From Chrysopilus asiliformis (lineage: Eukaryota > Arthropoda > Insecta > Diptera > Rhagionidae), in the NCBI GenBank assembly GCA_964034945.1, contig OZ035962.1, positions 67,904,274 through 67,968,273 on the forward strand: 64,000 bases of DNA, given 5' to 3'. Each line of letters opens with the position of its first letter. Positions within the stretch are counted from its first letter, which is position 1. This document shows, in pieces, positions 11,127 to 23,219 of the stretch. Position numbers and translations under genes: made by a program. The notes under the pieces are model-generated. The model saw only the letters and a program-made list of their open reading frames with translations. It did no database searches and had not been told where the DNA came from.

Positions 11127-12216
11127 TATGATGACAGATTTGATGGCATGCTATACAAATAAACTCGAAAACTTGAGAATTAATTGAGGTGGAACCTTGA
11201 AATCTTATATAGCGGAACTCATTTATAACGATTGATATGGTGGCATCGGTTATATTTATATACTGATGTGCATAAATGTATTAAAATTTTAAAGACTGTC
11301 TGTCTGTCTCCGTGTTTGTTTCGGAATTACGTAAAAACGGCTCAACCAATTTCGATGAAATTTTTAACACAGATAGAATTACTTGCAGAATAACAGATAG
11401 GATAATTATATTGACCATCCCCCATCTTTTCGGTACTCCCCTCCAAATCACTTTTGATATGCTTGATAGAGTGGATGCGATTTTTTGGGTTGCATAAAGG
11501 ATTACGCTAGCATTAACCCTTAAAGGCTCGGTGGTACAACATCCTGCACAGTGGTACCGAAATTATACCACTTAATAAATCAATTTCAATTTCTGCATAA
11601 ATGCTTTGAAATGATACCACATGAAATAATATCCTGAATGAAATTCTTTGAAGGCTCTGGATTGTTCAAACATTAGTGTTTCTCGATTTACAACGTTTTT
11701 AGACGGGCCAAATTACGCAACTTTGAGTCATCTAATATTTTTTCTGTCATTTTTTATGTAAATAACTTTTGTGCCGTGTGATGTTGACTATTGTCCCACA
11801 AAGAAAATGTTCGCCCACTCTCCCTTCTTGTTCGCACACTCCGTTCTTGCCAATAAGCCCCTCTCCTGCTATTTCCTGAACCATTGGAGCAGTTTTGATA
11901 CGGTTTGCGTCATTGGGTAGATTTTAAATTGCCCCCAAGGAGAATTTTCGTGCACTGAAATCTACCCTTCCCCATGCCTGTAAACTTTTCGCCTGCTATA
12001 TTCTTAACCGTTCGAACAATTTTAAAGCGAGTTTCGCCATTAACTGATACTAGAATTAAAGCCCAGCATATGACGGTTGACTGCAATCTTGGTAGGAATT
12101 CCGTAAGGTCACAGGTCGATTCGACGATTTTTCAAGTTGATTATTTTACGTGGTATGATCCACGATACTAGACTAAGTTGAGTGAAAATATTATTGATAC
12201 AAATTGATATACTCAC
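11127..12216. other. Intron with two short repeat fragments
   Basis: Contains a GTCTGTCTGTCTCC tract near 11295 followed by ACGTAAAAACGGCTCAACC, resembling the start of the Helitron-like repeats elsewhere. From 11517, after TTAA, there is a CCCTTAAAGGCTCGGTGG segment matching the piggyBac-type MITE at 21753-21957 but without a clear right end. The rest is not recognised. Confidence 0.45.
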
Positions 12217-13225
12217 TTGTTTTTTTCATAATCTAATGAATCCTTTGTGGTAATAACACCCGTTGATGGATTTACAAAGAACATGTCGCCAATGTTGCCA
12301 TCAATAATTTCATAAAATACTGATGATGTTGATCGTGCCTCCACTTGCATGACAAACATACCAATCGGAAGATTTTCGTAGATTTCAGCAGCTGGTTGAC
12401 TTTTAATAAATCGCGGCGGATCGTTGTCAGCCATTGCAATTATAATGTGTACAGGAATTTGTGAGGAAAGCGGCGGACTGCCAGAATCTGTTGCCTTAAC
12501 CTGCAGCATATATTCTGGCATTGAACTGATATCGAGCTCCTTAGCAACACTGATGATACCCATCACAGGATCGACGTCGAAAACATTTCCGATATTTCCG
12601 CTAACGATTGAATACGTGATTTTCGCATTATCGCCGACATCTCGATCAATTGCGTATAATCGAACTACTTGCGAACCAATCACAGACGTTTCAAACACTT
12701 TTCCCTGAACTATTTTGCTCGTGAATTCGGGCGCATGGTCGTTATGGTCGTGTACAGTAATTATGATTTTTGCATAGTTGCGTTTCGCGGGTGTTCCCTG
12801 ATCCTTGGCGATCACTATCAGCACATGCTCTGCAATCAGTTCACGGTCAAGTCGTTGCGTTACGATAACGTTTCCAGTGATTGAGTCGATTCGGAAGAGT
12901 GTCAAGGAAAGGGGATCTCGAACAGCATGCAAAGTATAAAACAGTTTCTTGTCTTCGTCGAGATCTGTGGCATGCAATTGTAAAATTTCAGATTCCTCTT
13001 CAATGTTTTCCGAAATGTCCACACGGTACACGGATTCAGTAAATTCCGGTCGATGATCGTTTATATCGATAACATTCACATAGAGTTGTGTCGTTACGAT
13101 GTGAACGCCATCTGTTACGCTTATAGTTAGATTGTATTCCTTTTGCGTTTCCCAATCCAATGATTTCGCAAGAAGGACATTACCATTGTCACGGCCAATA
13201 TAAAATTCATTACGGTCATCTCCAT
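12217..13225 (-). CDS. kug: Fat-like cadherin, exon F (about 3.5 EC repeats)
   Basis: Largest host exon here, 1,009 nt, acceptor TATTATTGCAG, donor AACAA|GTGAGT (phase 2). It begins DGDDRNEFYIGRDNGNVLL and contains SLDWETQKEYNLTISVTDG, a signature stretch of FAT1-3/kugelei proteins. Calcium linkers in order are DINDHRPEF, DHNDHAPEF and MADNDPPRF; calcium-site motifs include ATDLDEDK, QRLDRELIAE, YAIDRDVGDN, KATDSG and DSLDYEKNK. There are no stops or frame breaks. Encodes ectodomain of the plasma-membrane cadherin. Confidence 0.93.
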
Positions 13226-13603
13226 CTGCAATAATATATTTAATATCATATGATTATTTCTTTTAAATATCTGTAAATATGTTTTTCCCATATTTATGAA
13301 ATTTTGGTCGCAATGACAAAAATGGGTTCAGTTAAATTGTTATCAGTTCTTTAGCCTGTTGGCTTTTTACTGGTCAATATGAAATATTTGGAAATAATTT
13401 TATTGCGCAGGGGTGAATGTCAGTATGAGACAGTCGGAGAGATATTTACAATGGATCAGGTGAAAATATTTATAGTTAAAAGTGAAACATAACTTTAATT
13501 TCGTTAACCGAATTTGAATACAGAATAGATATACATATCTCCTTAGCACATACCGCGAACCTTGTCAAAATGCCAAAAGTTAGGAAGCAGTGCCTTAATC
13601 CCA

Positions 13604-14851
13604 ATTCAGACTAACGATTGCGATTACGATTGAAGCTTCTTGACCAATGAGAGCTTTGGTCTATCGTCGAGATGCTTCAATCATAATTGCAATCGCAATC
13701 GCAATCGCAATCGTAATCGTAATCGTAATCGCAATCGCAATCGCAATCGCAATCGCAATCGCAATCGCAATCGTAATCGTAATCGTAATCGTAATCGTAA
13801 TCGTAATCGTAATCGTAATCGTAATCGTAATCGTAATCGTAATCGTAATCGTAATCGTAATCGTAATCGTAATCGTAATCGTAATCGTAATCGTAATCGT
13901 AATCGTAATCGTAATCGTAATCGTAATCGTAATCGTAATCGTAATCGTAATCGTAATCGTAATCGTAATCGTAATCGTAATCGTAATCGTAATCGTAATC
14001 GTAATCGTAATCGTAATCGTAATCGTAATCGTAATCGTAATCGTAATCGTAATCGTAATCGTAATCGTAATCGTAATCGTAATCGTAATCGTAATCGTAA
14101 TCGTAATCGTAATCGTAATCGTAATCGTAATCGTAATCGTAATCGTAATCGTAATCGTAATCGTAATCGTAATCGTAATCGTAATCGTAATCGTAATCGT
14201 AATCGTAATCGTAATCGTAATCGTAATCGTAATCGTAATCGTAATCGTAATCGTAATCGTAATCGTAATCGTAATCGTAATCGTAATCGTAATCGTAATC
14301 GTAATCGTAATCGTAATCGTAATCGTAATCGTAATCGTAATCGTAATCGTAATCGTAATCGTAATCGTAATCGTAATCGTAATCGTAATCGTAATCGTAA
14401 TCGTAATCGTAATCGTAATCGTAATCGTAATCGTAATCGTAATCGTAATGGTAATGGTAATGGTAATCGTAATCGTAATCGTAATCGTAATCGTAATCGT
14501 AATCGTAATCGTAATCGTAATCGTAATCGTAATCGTAATCGTAATCGTAATCGTAATCGTAATCGTAATCGTAATCGTAATCGTAATCGTAATCGTAATC
14601 GTAATCGTAATCATAATCGTAATCGTAATCGTAATCGTAATCGTAATCGTAATCGTAATCGTAATCGTAATCGTAATCGTAATCGTAATGGTAATGATAA
14701 TGGTAATGGTAATCGTAATCTTAATCGTAATCGTAATCGTAATCGTAATCGTAATCGTAATCGTAATCGTAATCGTAATCGTAATGGTAATCTAATCGTA
14801 ATCCTAATCGTAATCGTAATCGTAATCGTAATCGCAATCGTTAGTCTGAAT
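13604..14851. repeat. TAATCG hexamer array bounded by inverted repeats
   Basis: About 1.15 kb of TAATCG units with CAATCG variants at both margins and rare GGTAAT or CATAAT variants inside. The array is enclosed by 28-bp inverted repeats: 13604-13631 (ATTCAGACTAACGATTGCG...) and 14824-14851 (...CGCAATCGTTAGTCTGAAT). The hexamer is itself part of the inverted repeat. Long ORFs here encode only Asn-Arg, Ile-Val or Ile-Thr repeats and are artefacts of the period. It lies in the 1.8 kb intron between exons E and F. The unit is not the insect telomere repeat TTAGG. Confidence 0.9.
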
Positions 14852-15008
14852 CAGGCTTTAGACTGAATTGAGCTTTAGACTGAATTGGGCTTTACACTGA
14901 CCGATATTAGTCGATTCGACTATCAAAATAAATCGAGTTAGTTGGCACGACATTCGTCATGACGGAAGTCTATCAGGAAAAAAAGGAATTAAAAGAATTT
15001 CAACTTAC

Positions 15009-15375
15009 CAATGATATCAAACCAAAGTTGATCGCTATCGTCATCTGTTGCCTGTATTAATGTTACCAAAAAGCCAGGTCGATCGCTTTCCGTTACCTCA
15101 ACTTCCTGATCAGGTGATCGAATTACAGGTGAATGTTCGGAAGTGTCTGGCGTTGGTACGACAACCACATTGACGCGTGTCGTATGCGATTTTTTCGGAG
15201 TGCCATTGTCTTCAGCTCGTATGGCCAAATCGTATTCCGCATCCGCTTCAAATGGCTTCGCCGCATAAATGACACCAGTGTCCGGATGAATACGAAACTT
15301 CGCTTTGCCTTTGCCGGACTTTATCGCATATGTAACACGTCCGTTCTCACCTGAATCGTTATCAATGGCCAACAC
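15009..15375 (-). CDS. kug: Fat-like cadherin, exon E (EC repeat plus atypical linker)
   Basis: Exon with acceptor TATCCTTCCCAG and donor ATTG|GTAAGT (phase 1). It encodes 122 codons: the calcium motif AIDNDSGENGRVTYAI, the RAEDNG strand of the same repeat, then a linker lacking a DxNDN motif (VPTPDTSEHSPVI), followed by EVEVTESDRPGFLVTLIQATDDDSDQLWFDII. The missing DxNDN suggests a linker with reduced calcium binding. Exon F supplies the rest of that repeat. The ORF appears to extend past the acceptor into Gln-rich sequence, but that part is intron. Confidence 0.9.
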
Positions 15376-16090
15376 CTGGGAAGGATAAGAAAATTTTAGT
15401 GTCTGCTGTTGTTGTTGTTGTTTTTTTGTTTGGTCTTCATTTGCCTGAACTCTTATTGCTATTGTACACATTAAAAAAAGAGATAAAAGACGGAAACTTG
15501 ACACAGCTCCAGATTATGTTTGAGTAATATAAATGACCCACGGCTCTTATCTTACAAAACACTACAAGCTTGCATGCAATGGCATTCAAAGCCCAAAAAA
15601 AGGTATGAATAATACTCAACTACCTCCTTTCAACTTAGACTTCTTATACAATAATTTATTCTTTACCCACATAACACAATCACATTCATATACCAGTACA
15701 AATACTCATTTGTCAAAGGTACGGATAAGAATAAAAAAAATCAACTTGGACATTTACTCGTATTATATGATGGAATAATATAAATCTGCGATACTAAAGA
15801 TTCCTTACGAAAAGCCAAATTATTTGTATTTCACATTAAATGTTATATACGAGTATGACACACTACTGGAGAAATGTAACTTTGAGATTATTTTGATGCT
15901 ATAATGTTCAATAATCTAAACATAATGGTGGTAAATTATGCACATTTTACTTGTCCTTTTATGTCATACAAATCCTTACACAAGAGTTATTACTTATGTT
16001 AAAAATTGAAAAAATATTGCATGACATTCTGAAAATTATGTTATTCGAAAATTTGTAGTTCCGAAATTGACACAAACGTAGAGCAATTAT
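15376..16090. other. Intron, nothing recognised
   Basis: AT-rich intron upstream of exon E. The apparent coding extension of exon E to 15504 is Gln-rich read-through of the acceptor region and is not coding. Confidence 0.45.
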
Positions 16091-16424
16091 TTTATACCCT
16101 AAATATGTACGAGGTATAAAATATTCTTAGTGTAGCAACAAATGAACGAAATTGATCTCTAAATTGTATACAAATTGTTCTCATCGTGAAACAAGAAACA
16201 AATTATTTCCAAATTGGAATATTTTTCTCTCAGTGTAGCACCGGGAACCGCAATCCGCGTCACAGACGAACGGACGGACGGACGGACGGACATGCAAAAT
16301 TCAATTTTGTGTTTCCACACACACACTGGTGTAATTCATTTTTGTGTGTGATGACGGGATCTTAGCGTTACAAACGGTAAGGCAAATTTAATATACCCTT
16401 TAGTTTCATCATACGGGTATAGAA
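16091..16424. mobile_element. mini-me-like dipteran repeat, copy 2
   Basis: Left end TTTATACCCTAAATATG, a GGACGGACGGACGG tract at about 16270, then the family core CACACTGGTGTAATTC, GTGTGATGACGGGATCTT, GCGTTACAAACGGTAAGGC and the CATACGGGTATAG end. Clear dispersed copy of the repeat at 3718-4396. Confidence 0.65.
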
Positions 16425-17302
16425 ATCAAGCTTCAAAAAACCAGTCAAATTACATTACTCCTATTTCCCAAGATTCACCAAAAATTTGTGCAAAACTCAC
16501 AAATACGAACTTTGTTGAAATTTATTCATTAACAAACGGACTACACATATACGTCGGGCTAAAAAATCGATATTGAGAATGAAATGAATCTGAGAAAATT
16601 CTGTTTAGTACAGAACAGTTTTCTGTGTCAGTTATTTTTCGGTTCGTAGTGTAAATGAAATTTAAGAAAAATTGGATTTTCAGCAATAAAAATAGAAGAA
16701 AACGGAGGGCAAGATTACGCTTGACATCCATTTGTAGAAGGGATGACCTCCAGCAGGAAAATTATGTTAAATCTTTATGTACAAGAATAAATTTCTTCCA
16801 ATGGTGGTGACGACGGAATGGTAGGGAACCCGTAACAAATCTTCAAAGAAACTCCTGGAAAAGCACCTAAATATTAAAAAAAGGTTCCAAGTACAGATGT
16901 AGTCGACGTCAGCATTTGTAGAATTCGTTTCTATTTTTATTTTCTTATACGAAGTATAATAAAGTATTTTATTCATGAAAAATTTCAACCTCTTAATTTT
17001 ATCTAAAAAAAATGTCAGGCGTATTCACTCAGTCGATTGGAGCATTATTACGAAAATGTCTTTCAGTCTGTGTACAAGCCTGTGTGAGCTGGAATCATGA
17101 AAGTTTACAGGGATGTCTCGTCCTAGAATGGAACAATCCTATCAACTTTTGGTGGAAATCCGTTAACCGGAAGGCTAACCGGCTTGCAATTCGTTCTTCG
17201 CGATTTACTCCGAAACCACGCATTCTTTTCAGTAGTCTTATGCGTGATAAAAGTTGAAGACTGTAAAGTTTCCCACTTTTTTCGTTTTTATTAATAATCA
17301 AT
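16425..17302. other. Intron, nothing recognised
   Basis: No supported gene or repeat boundary seen. Confidence 0.4.
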
Positions 17303-17794
17303 CAGGGTATTCACAGTCCTCTTTTAATTTTCGGTATTCGGGGTTTTCGGTAATATTAAAAGACTGAAAATATTCTGCTGTGAACATCCCACAGCACAGA
17401 TTTGAGAACAGCGCTTTTATTTGATACGTGACCAAATCATGAACTGCAAATTTTATTGTAAAAGATGTCACATACCTTTAAATCCATGTTTGATGTATTC
17501 TTTTGAATTTTTATTGTGGCAACGGCTATCAAAATTGAAAAAAATTGCAGTCCGATGAGATAACCAGCGAGAAAATTTGACAACTAAAAACATTACTAGC
17601 GCCACCCGCGGTTGATTCTTGATACCGAATAACCGGGCCGGAAAGCACGACTCAAGGCATGTCTACAATTACCGAATCCGGTAATTCATTTTTACATGAA
17701 CCAAGTTACCGTCTCGGTAAAAATCTGTTAAATTTGACTGAATTACCGAGCGGTAAATTTACTCGCAATTTAAAAGAGGACTGTGAATACCCTG
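17303..17794. mobile_element. TIR MITE (CAGGGTATTCACAGTCC)
   Basis: Perfect terminal inverted repeats of 25 bp beginning CAGGGTATTCACAGTCCTC and ending GACTGTGAATACCCTG; AAT occurs on both flanks and may be the target duplication. Interior contains CGGTAATT/AATTACCG inverted motifs and no ORF. Confidence 0.7.
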
Positions 17795-19020
17795 AATATC
17801 TCAAACCGGTATAGAGATATACCTACCGTTAGTTAAAAAAATCATTTTTAAGCCGGTTATCGCGAAAACTAATGGAAAACTCCATTGAAATGAATTAAAC
17901 AATTTTATTTATCTTAGTTGCTGGAAAATTAACGATTTTTCGAAAAAAATAGATAAAGGAACAATTAAAGATGTTGAAATTTTCGACATTTTTGACTTGT
18001 ACCGCAAATCACTATTTTTTACCGTTATCGAAATATTTCAAATAAAAAAAATGTGATGTTTTTTGTAAACGAATATTTTGTCTGTCGGGCTATATAGTGA
18101 AAATTGGGTGGAGACGTTAATTTTGTATAAGAAAGTCATGTGCTGTTCACATCAGGTATTTTTTTAGGTAAAAGATAAATTATGAACAAGGGCAGCGGTC
18201 AGTAAGCTAACTTCTTACATTGCAGATATCCTGATGCTACCTTCTTTAAGCTCCGACGATGTCCTTTCATTAATAGTTAAAGAGAAATCAAAAAGAATAT
18301 TCGTTCAGAGATGGTTGGATTACGCACAAGTTTTAGAACAAACGTTGAATCTTGTAGCATATTTTTGCATAAAAACTCAAACAGAAAGGAAGGAAGTTGA
18401 AGTTGTTTTAAGAAAGGTTCAGAATTAAAGAGACGATTTTTTTCTCAGTTTACATTTGATTCATATTGTTTACACGCTCATAAAATATGTGAAAAGCAAT
18501 TTTATCTTTAGTTGGGAAAGGAAATTTATGCTCCTTTAATATTATTTAAACAATAATGCGAATTTATTTTCTAACACATTCATCAAATCGTCAGCAAAAT
18601 ATTAGTTTCGCCAAAAGTTTTACGTTATCTTACCACACACATGGCCGAAACTAACGTTCAATTGATGAAATACTAATCTATAGGTAAAGAAATAAAGTTT
18701 TAAATACAACATTTAAACATAAGAAAAGCTAGGAGGTAGTTGTCAAATACATTACATGAGGGCAGACAAAATGTTTATGAAAAAAAAATCATTTTTATGG
18801 GAGCGGAGAGGCGGAAGGGGGGATTGGTGCAATTGGATTTTGATGTATCGAACGGTAATGTAAAATTCAATTCTAAACACATTTTACCTGTATACATTTT
18901 TCAGTATGTCTCAACGTTTTCGAGGGAATGGTCTCATTTTTCCCGTTCAAGAACTTAGCATAGCCATTTGCGAGAAACGTAACTATACAAAATTTCAAGT
19001 CTCTAACTCAATCCTTTCAA
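17795..19020. other. Intron with one MITE fragment
   Basis: Mostly unrecognised AT-rich sequence. 18122-18175 (TTTTGTATAAGAAAGTC, GCTGTTCACATCAGG) is a fragment of the MITE family at 4486-4692. The ORFs at 18234-18428 and 18740-18958 are not supported by any motif. Confidence 0.45.
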
Positions 19021-19170
19021 AAGTTATGATGTTCATGGACGGACAGACGGACGGACAGACAGACGGATAGACATGCGGAAATCAAAATCTTTTGTCATCC
19101 CTAACACCCTGGTGCAGTTCATTTCTGTGTGCGATGATTGGTTCGATGCGTTACAAACGGTATACTAAAT
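19021..19170. repeat. Diverged mini-me-like fragment
   Basis: GGACGGACAGACGGACGGAC tract followed by ATCCCTAACACCCTGGTGC, ATTTCTGTGTGCGATGA and GCGTTACAAACGGTATAC, a diverged version of the family core. Confidence 0.5.
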
Positions 19171-19179
19171 CAAATATGA

Positions 19180-19405
19180 GGCGTTGAGAGCAAAAGTGGA
19201 CCAAGCCACATAATCGAGTTTTTGAAGCTTTTCCACTTTTGTACTATTATTGACTGTAAATTTTTGGAAAAAAAACATTCTGTGGACTTTATTACTCAAT
19301 GTTGAAATGTTCTTTTGTGCATCCAAACAATTTTATCTAAAAACTCACTCACAAAAAAACTCACGATTTCGACATGTGGGTTAGTCCACTCTTGCTCTGA
19401 TCGCC
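19180..19405. mobile_element. TIR MITE (GGCGTTAAAAGC family), copy 2
   Basis: Second copy of the 6945-7188 family, sharing AGTGGACCAA...CCACATAATCGAGTTTTT and TTATTACTCAATGTTGAAAT, with inverted ends GGCGTTGAGAGC and GCTCTGATCGCC. The DD41D element at 19413 lies only six bases beyond its right end. Confidence 0.7.
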
Positions 19406-19412
19406 TCATGTA

Positions 19413-20652
19413 AAGGGTGTTTGTTTTGCTTAGATAGAACTTATGAAAGGGTTAACTGTCAAACGAGCTGTTATACTGACAAATCATCATGAATAGACTT
19501 ACGTGTGAGCAACGTTTACTAATATTGTGGAAACTTATTTCCAAAATCAGTGCTCAATTAGGAATTGTTATAGAGCTCTTCGTCTACATTTTGGTCGTCA
19601 TAATCGTCGCACTGAACGCACTGTTCGTGAAACCATCACCAAATTTCAAACTAATTTTACACTAATAGACATTCATCCATCACCCAGAGTGCGTACAGCC
19701 CGTAGTAATGACAATATTGCTGCAGTAGCAGAGAGTGTTCGAGAAGACCGTGATCAATCAATTTGTCGCCGTTCTCAAGGTTTGGACATCTCTTATGGAA
19801 CGTTGTGGCGTATTTTGAAGCATGATCTTGGTTTAAAAGCGTATAAAATACAGCTCGTTCAAGAATTAAAGCCGGGTGACCTTGGTTTACGTTTTAATTT
19901 CGGTTTATGGGCCTTGCAACAGCTTCAAGTTGATCCTTTTTTTTTATCGAAAAATTGTGTTTAGTGACGAAGCTCATTTTTGGTTAAACGGAAGCAAAAT
20001 TTACGTATTTGAGCCGATGAACAGCCAGAAGCAATCCAAGAGCTACCAATGCAACCCGAAAAATGCACTGTTTGGTGCGGTTTATGAGCAAGCGGCATCA
20101 TTGGACCGTATTTCTTTAAAAATGCGGAAGGAGTGCTCAATGGAGCTCGCTACAGAGCAATGATCAATGCATTTTTGTTGCCAAAAATTCAAGATATTGG
20201 TGTAGCTGACTTGTGGTTTCAACAGGATGGCGCTACATGTCATACAGCTAACGATACAGTCGCTTTATTCAGGGAAACGTTCGATGAAAACATCATCTCA
20301 AGAAATGGTTCTGTTAATTGGCCTCCAAGGTCGTGCGATTTAACACCTCTCGATTATTTCCTGTGGGGCTACGTGAAGTCACTGGTTTATGCTGATAAAC
20401 CAGCAACAATTGATGCCTTTGAGGCCAACAATGTTCGTGTTATTTGTGACATACGGCCAGCAGTGCTGGAAAAAGTGGCCCAAAATTGGACGTCCAGAAT
20501 GCGCTTCGTCAAGAACAGACCGCCCGAAATCATTTTCAAATGTTAATGCCATGTATTGATCTTTCGAATAAATAAAAAAATTTGATTAAAATTTAATTTT
20601 TTGTGTTACTTTTTAAAATTTGAAGTTCTATCGGGCTTAAAAAAACACCCTT
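19413..20652 (+). mobile_element. rosa-like (DD41D) Tc1/mariner element, full length but decayed
   Basis: Imperfect inverted repeats AAGGGTGTTTGTTTTGCTTA and the complement of AAGGGTGTTTTTTTAAGC, both continuing into GATAGAACTT, flanked by TA (19411-19412, 20653-20654). The 1,240-bp length matches a full Tc1/mariner relative. The transposase is broken by several lesions. The sequence is distinct from the element at 10210-11126, so two subfamilies have invaded this gene. Confidence 0.85.
19489..20546 (+). pseudogene. rosa-like transposase pseudogene
   Basis: Begins MNRLTCEQRLLIL at 19489, shifts frame near 19525, continues through the DNA-binding region and LDISYGTLWRILKHDLGL, shifts again near 19940 just before SDEAHFWLNG (first catalytic Asp), and shifts once more before ADEQPEAIQEL. 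A TGA interrupts the block before GIIGPYFFKN, and the last frame runs from about 20133 with FQQDGATCHTA and SCDLTPLDYFLWG to EIIFKC. Spacing of the last two aspartates is again 41. Not functional as written. Confidence 0.85.
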
Positions 20653-21752
20653 TACTTCTTTATAATTCTCACATAGAGCATAAAAACTAGTAGTGGAAAT
20701 TGAAAACATAATTTTTTTATTTGATCCTTTTTAGTCATTTTGTTTTTGATTAGTAACCAAAATCTTCGTGTAAACCAAAAAAATACTCATCTTCCACTTT
20801 TTCAATATTTTTTTTTGTTTCAAAAAAGGTTTAAGATTTTCGTTAGAAATCCGGTTCAAAATCAATTCAACGGTTTGAAACTTTTTATAGGGAGTTCGAA
20901 ATAAAGAAAATTTAATTATGTGATTCATCTGATCCTTTTGATGCCTAAAAATAAATTTGTTCAATAATTTTGGACCTAAGCTCGAAAAATACCCGGCATG
21001 TGCAATAAATAAAAACAGAACCCTATTAAAGTCTAATTACAAATTTAATTGAACACAGGCACGTAATCACTATTAAGAGTCATAAGTCATATGATATTGA
21101 CTATCTATCGAAATAGTATAACGAAAGCCATTATTTCAATAATCGTAGTATCGATACACACAAAGTGGTATAATTCATCACATGATGAAGAGATACTATT
21201 TGAAATGAAATTTGTTGTCACGCACGTCTTTTCAGGTAACACACACTGTAAATTATTATCAATATCTAATAAATTAATTAGTTTATATCACACCTACTAG
21301 TTATTTTTAATTTTCAGTTTAATTACAACTAGTAATCACATGTAATTTATAAATTAGACGGAGCTTGTTAACATTTTCCTGCGTGAATTTTACTTTTTCA
21401 ACGAAAAAATCATTTTTAGGTATTTTTTGGGGCACAAACAACGAATTTGATTGAAACCACATTTTCCAAAAATATCATGCATGATGACATATTATGCAGT
21501 GAGGATTTTTTTTATTCCGACAAGACTTAGATGACTGTAGAAGTTTTCAAAGGTTGGTTAAATTACCAGGCATGGCGAAAAAAACATTGATTAAAATCTT
21601 TCTTCAAATATAATTTTACACTGCACACACAAAAAAAAAAAATTGGTGTGGATGTAACTACAACAGTGTCTCAATAGGGTCTAACCGTTTGGATAACTCT
21701 GATTTTTATTCATTTTAAAGAATCCACGAGCGAACTCCACTTTGGTGTTTAA
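20653..21752. other. Intron, nothing recognised
   Basis: AT-rich; no repeat termini or coding signal that I can support. Confidence 0.4.
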
Positions 21753-21957
21753 CCCTTAAAGGCTTGGTGGTACACGCGATGTACCACTTTTTTTGTAACA
21801 AATACTGCACGGTGGTATCAAAATTGTACCACCAATTAAATCGTCTTTCATTGCCGTATGATACTTTAAAATGGTACCACTAAAAAAATAAAAAATTTTT
21901 TTTTTTCCGAGTGCCGCAAGGGTGAAAATATTTGCTATTTTTCTGTGCCTCTAAGGG
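21753..21957. mobile_element. piggyBac-type MITE in TTAA
   Basis: Inverted ends CCCTTAAAGGCTTGG and GCCTCTAAGGG lie exactly between two TTAA tetranucleotides (21749-21752 and 21958-21961), the target signature of the piggyBac superfamily. The interior has repeated GGTACCAC/GTGGTA motifs. A partial relative starts at 11517. Confidence 0.65.
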
Positions 21958-22599
21958 TTAAATTTAAATAAAAAAAAAAACATTTCTCTTAAGGGCACTT
22001 GTGCTAACCTCACAGGTCGTAGAAAAAAATTTGCTAAATTTCTACATTAGATTCGCGAAAAGCGACCCCTAGAAACCCGGGAGGATGGTTTTCCTGACAA
22101 TAATTAGGAGAAAAGCCATTTTTGTTATCATTAAAATGTTTTTAGGATCCGGATTTTGAAATTTGAATATCAGATTCGCAATCAGCGGCCCCTGAAACGG
22201 TTTTCCCCAAATAAAACTGAAAAAAGGATATTCGTATATCCTTAAGGGACCTAAATGAATTTTGATACAATTGAAACTTAGCTCAATCGTTACCAAAACC
22301 GAAAAAAAAAATTTTCTTCAAAGTCCGTTGAGTATTTTTCAAACAGTTTGTACGTGAAAGGCATGGTATTACATGGTAAAAAAAAAACTTGTGCCATCTA
22401 GAGTTAATAACGGAACTCAGACGAAGATTACTGAAAAATTTCAACCTTCTAGATCAACACGCTCCAAAGTTACATCGATACAGGTAGCCAGGCACCGTTA
22501 CTTAAATACATAATGATAATTTTACTTAAACTGATTTACTGATGGACTTTCATATGTTTTGCTCATATCAATAATAAATTTTACTCTATAGCTACGACT
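21958..22599. other. Intron, nothing recognised
   Basis: Unremarkable AT-rich intron; short ORFs only. Confidence 0.4.
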
Positions 22600-23018
22600 T
22601 TCACTACGCAAAAGAAACCAAAAAACATAACAAAAGCTATAATTGCCAATCTGACAATCATTGGAGACCCGTATGGTGATATTCGTATCAAAATTCGAAC
22701 AGTTATACCAAAATTCCACTTTGAAGTCAAACTTTCCAATAAGATTTTTTAAAATTTATTCCAATTGGATTTTGATGTACGGGAGTTTTATGTAGAATCA
22801 TGTCCTAAACAACTTTTGTTCTCGCACTTTTTTGATAAGATGCACCGTTTTTAGATATTCACAAAAAACGATTTCGTTCGTATGGGGGGTACCCCCCCTA
22901 ATGGTCCATTCTTGCCCGTTAACGAACTTAGCCTCGCATTTTACGAAAAACGGATCTGTGCAATCTTTCAAGTCTCTAGCTCAATCCGTGCGCCTGCAAT
23001 CCGCGCCACAGACAGACG

Positions 23019-23053
<35 letters not shown>

Positions 23054-23219
23054 GGACAGACAGACAGACGGACGGACATGCAGAAATTATTTTTTTTTAT
23101 CATTCTAAACACACTGGTGTAATTCATTTTTGTGTGTGATGACGGGATCTTGGCGTTTACAAACGGTAAGGCAAAGTTAGTATACCCTTTGGTATACATA
23201 CCATACGGGCAAGGTGTAT
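22600..23219. mobile_element. mini-me-like repeat, copy 3 (5' part, split by P-like element)
   Basis: Shares CCCGTATGGTGATAT and ATTTTGATGTA.GGGAGTTT with copy 1, then a long CAGACAGACGGACAGAC tract (23010-23078) and the core CACACTGGTGTAATTC, GTGTGATGACGGGATCTT. It breaks at CCATACGGG (23219) and resumes at 26780 with CCATACGGGTATAAAAA. The split shows that the intervening element is a later insertion. Left boundary approximate. Confidence 0.6.

Noticed and set aside
13686..14838. Interstitial telomere repeat
   Set aside because: The unit TAATCG is not TTAGG or another telomere repeat known to me, and the array is bounded by inverted repeats typical of a transposon.
13686..14838. CRISPR-like array
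   Set aside because: Direct repeats without unique spacers in a eukaryotic intron.
13640..14866. Long ORFs (up to 408 codons) encoding Asn-Arg, Ile-Val or Ile-Thr repeats
   Set aside because: A hexamer with no stop in any frame keeps all frames open; there is no start context or flanking coding sequence.
15376..15504. Coding extension of exon E with a signal-peptide-like start (MSSFRLLSLFLMCTIAIRVQA)
   Set aside because: The acceptor TATCCTTCCCAG at 15376 joins exon D in frame to VLAIDNDSG; the upstream ORF is a chance read-through of intron.
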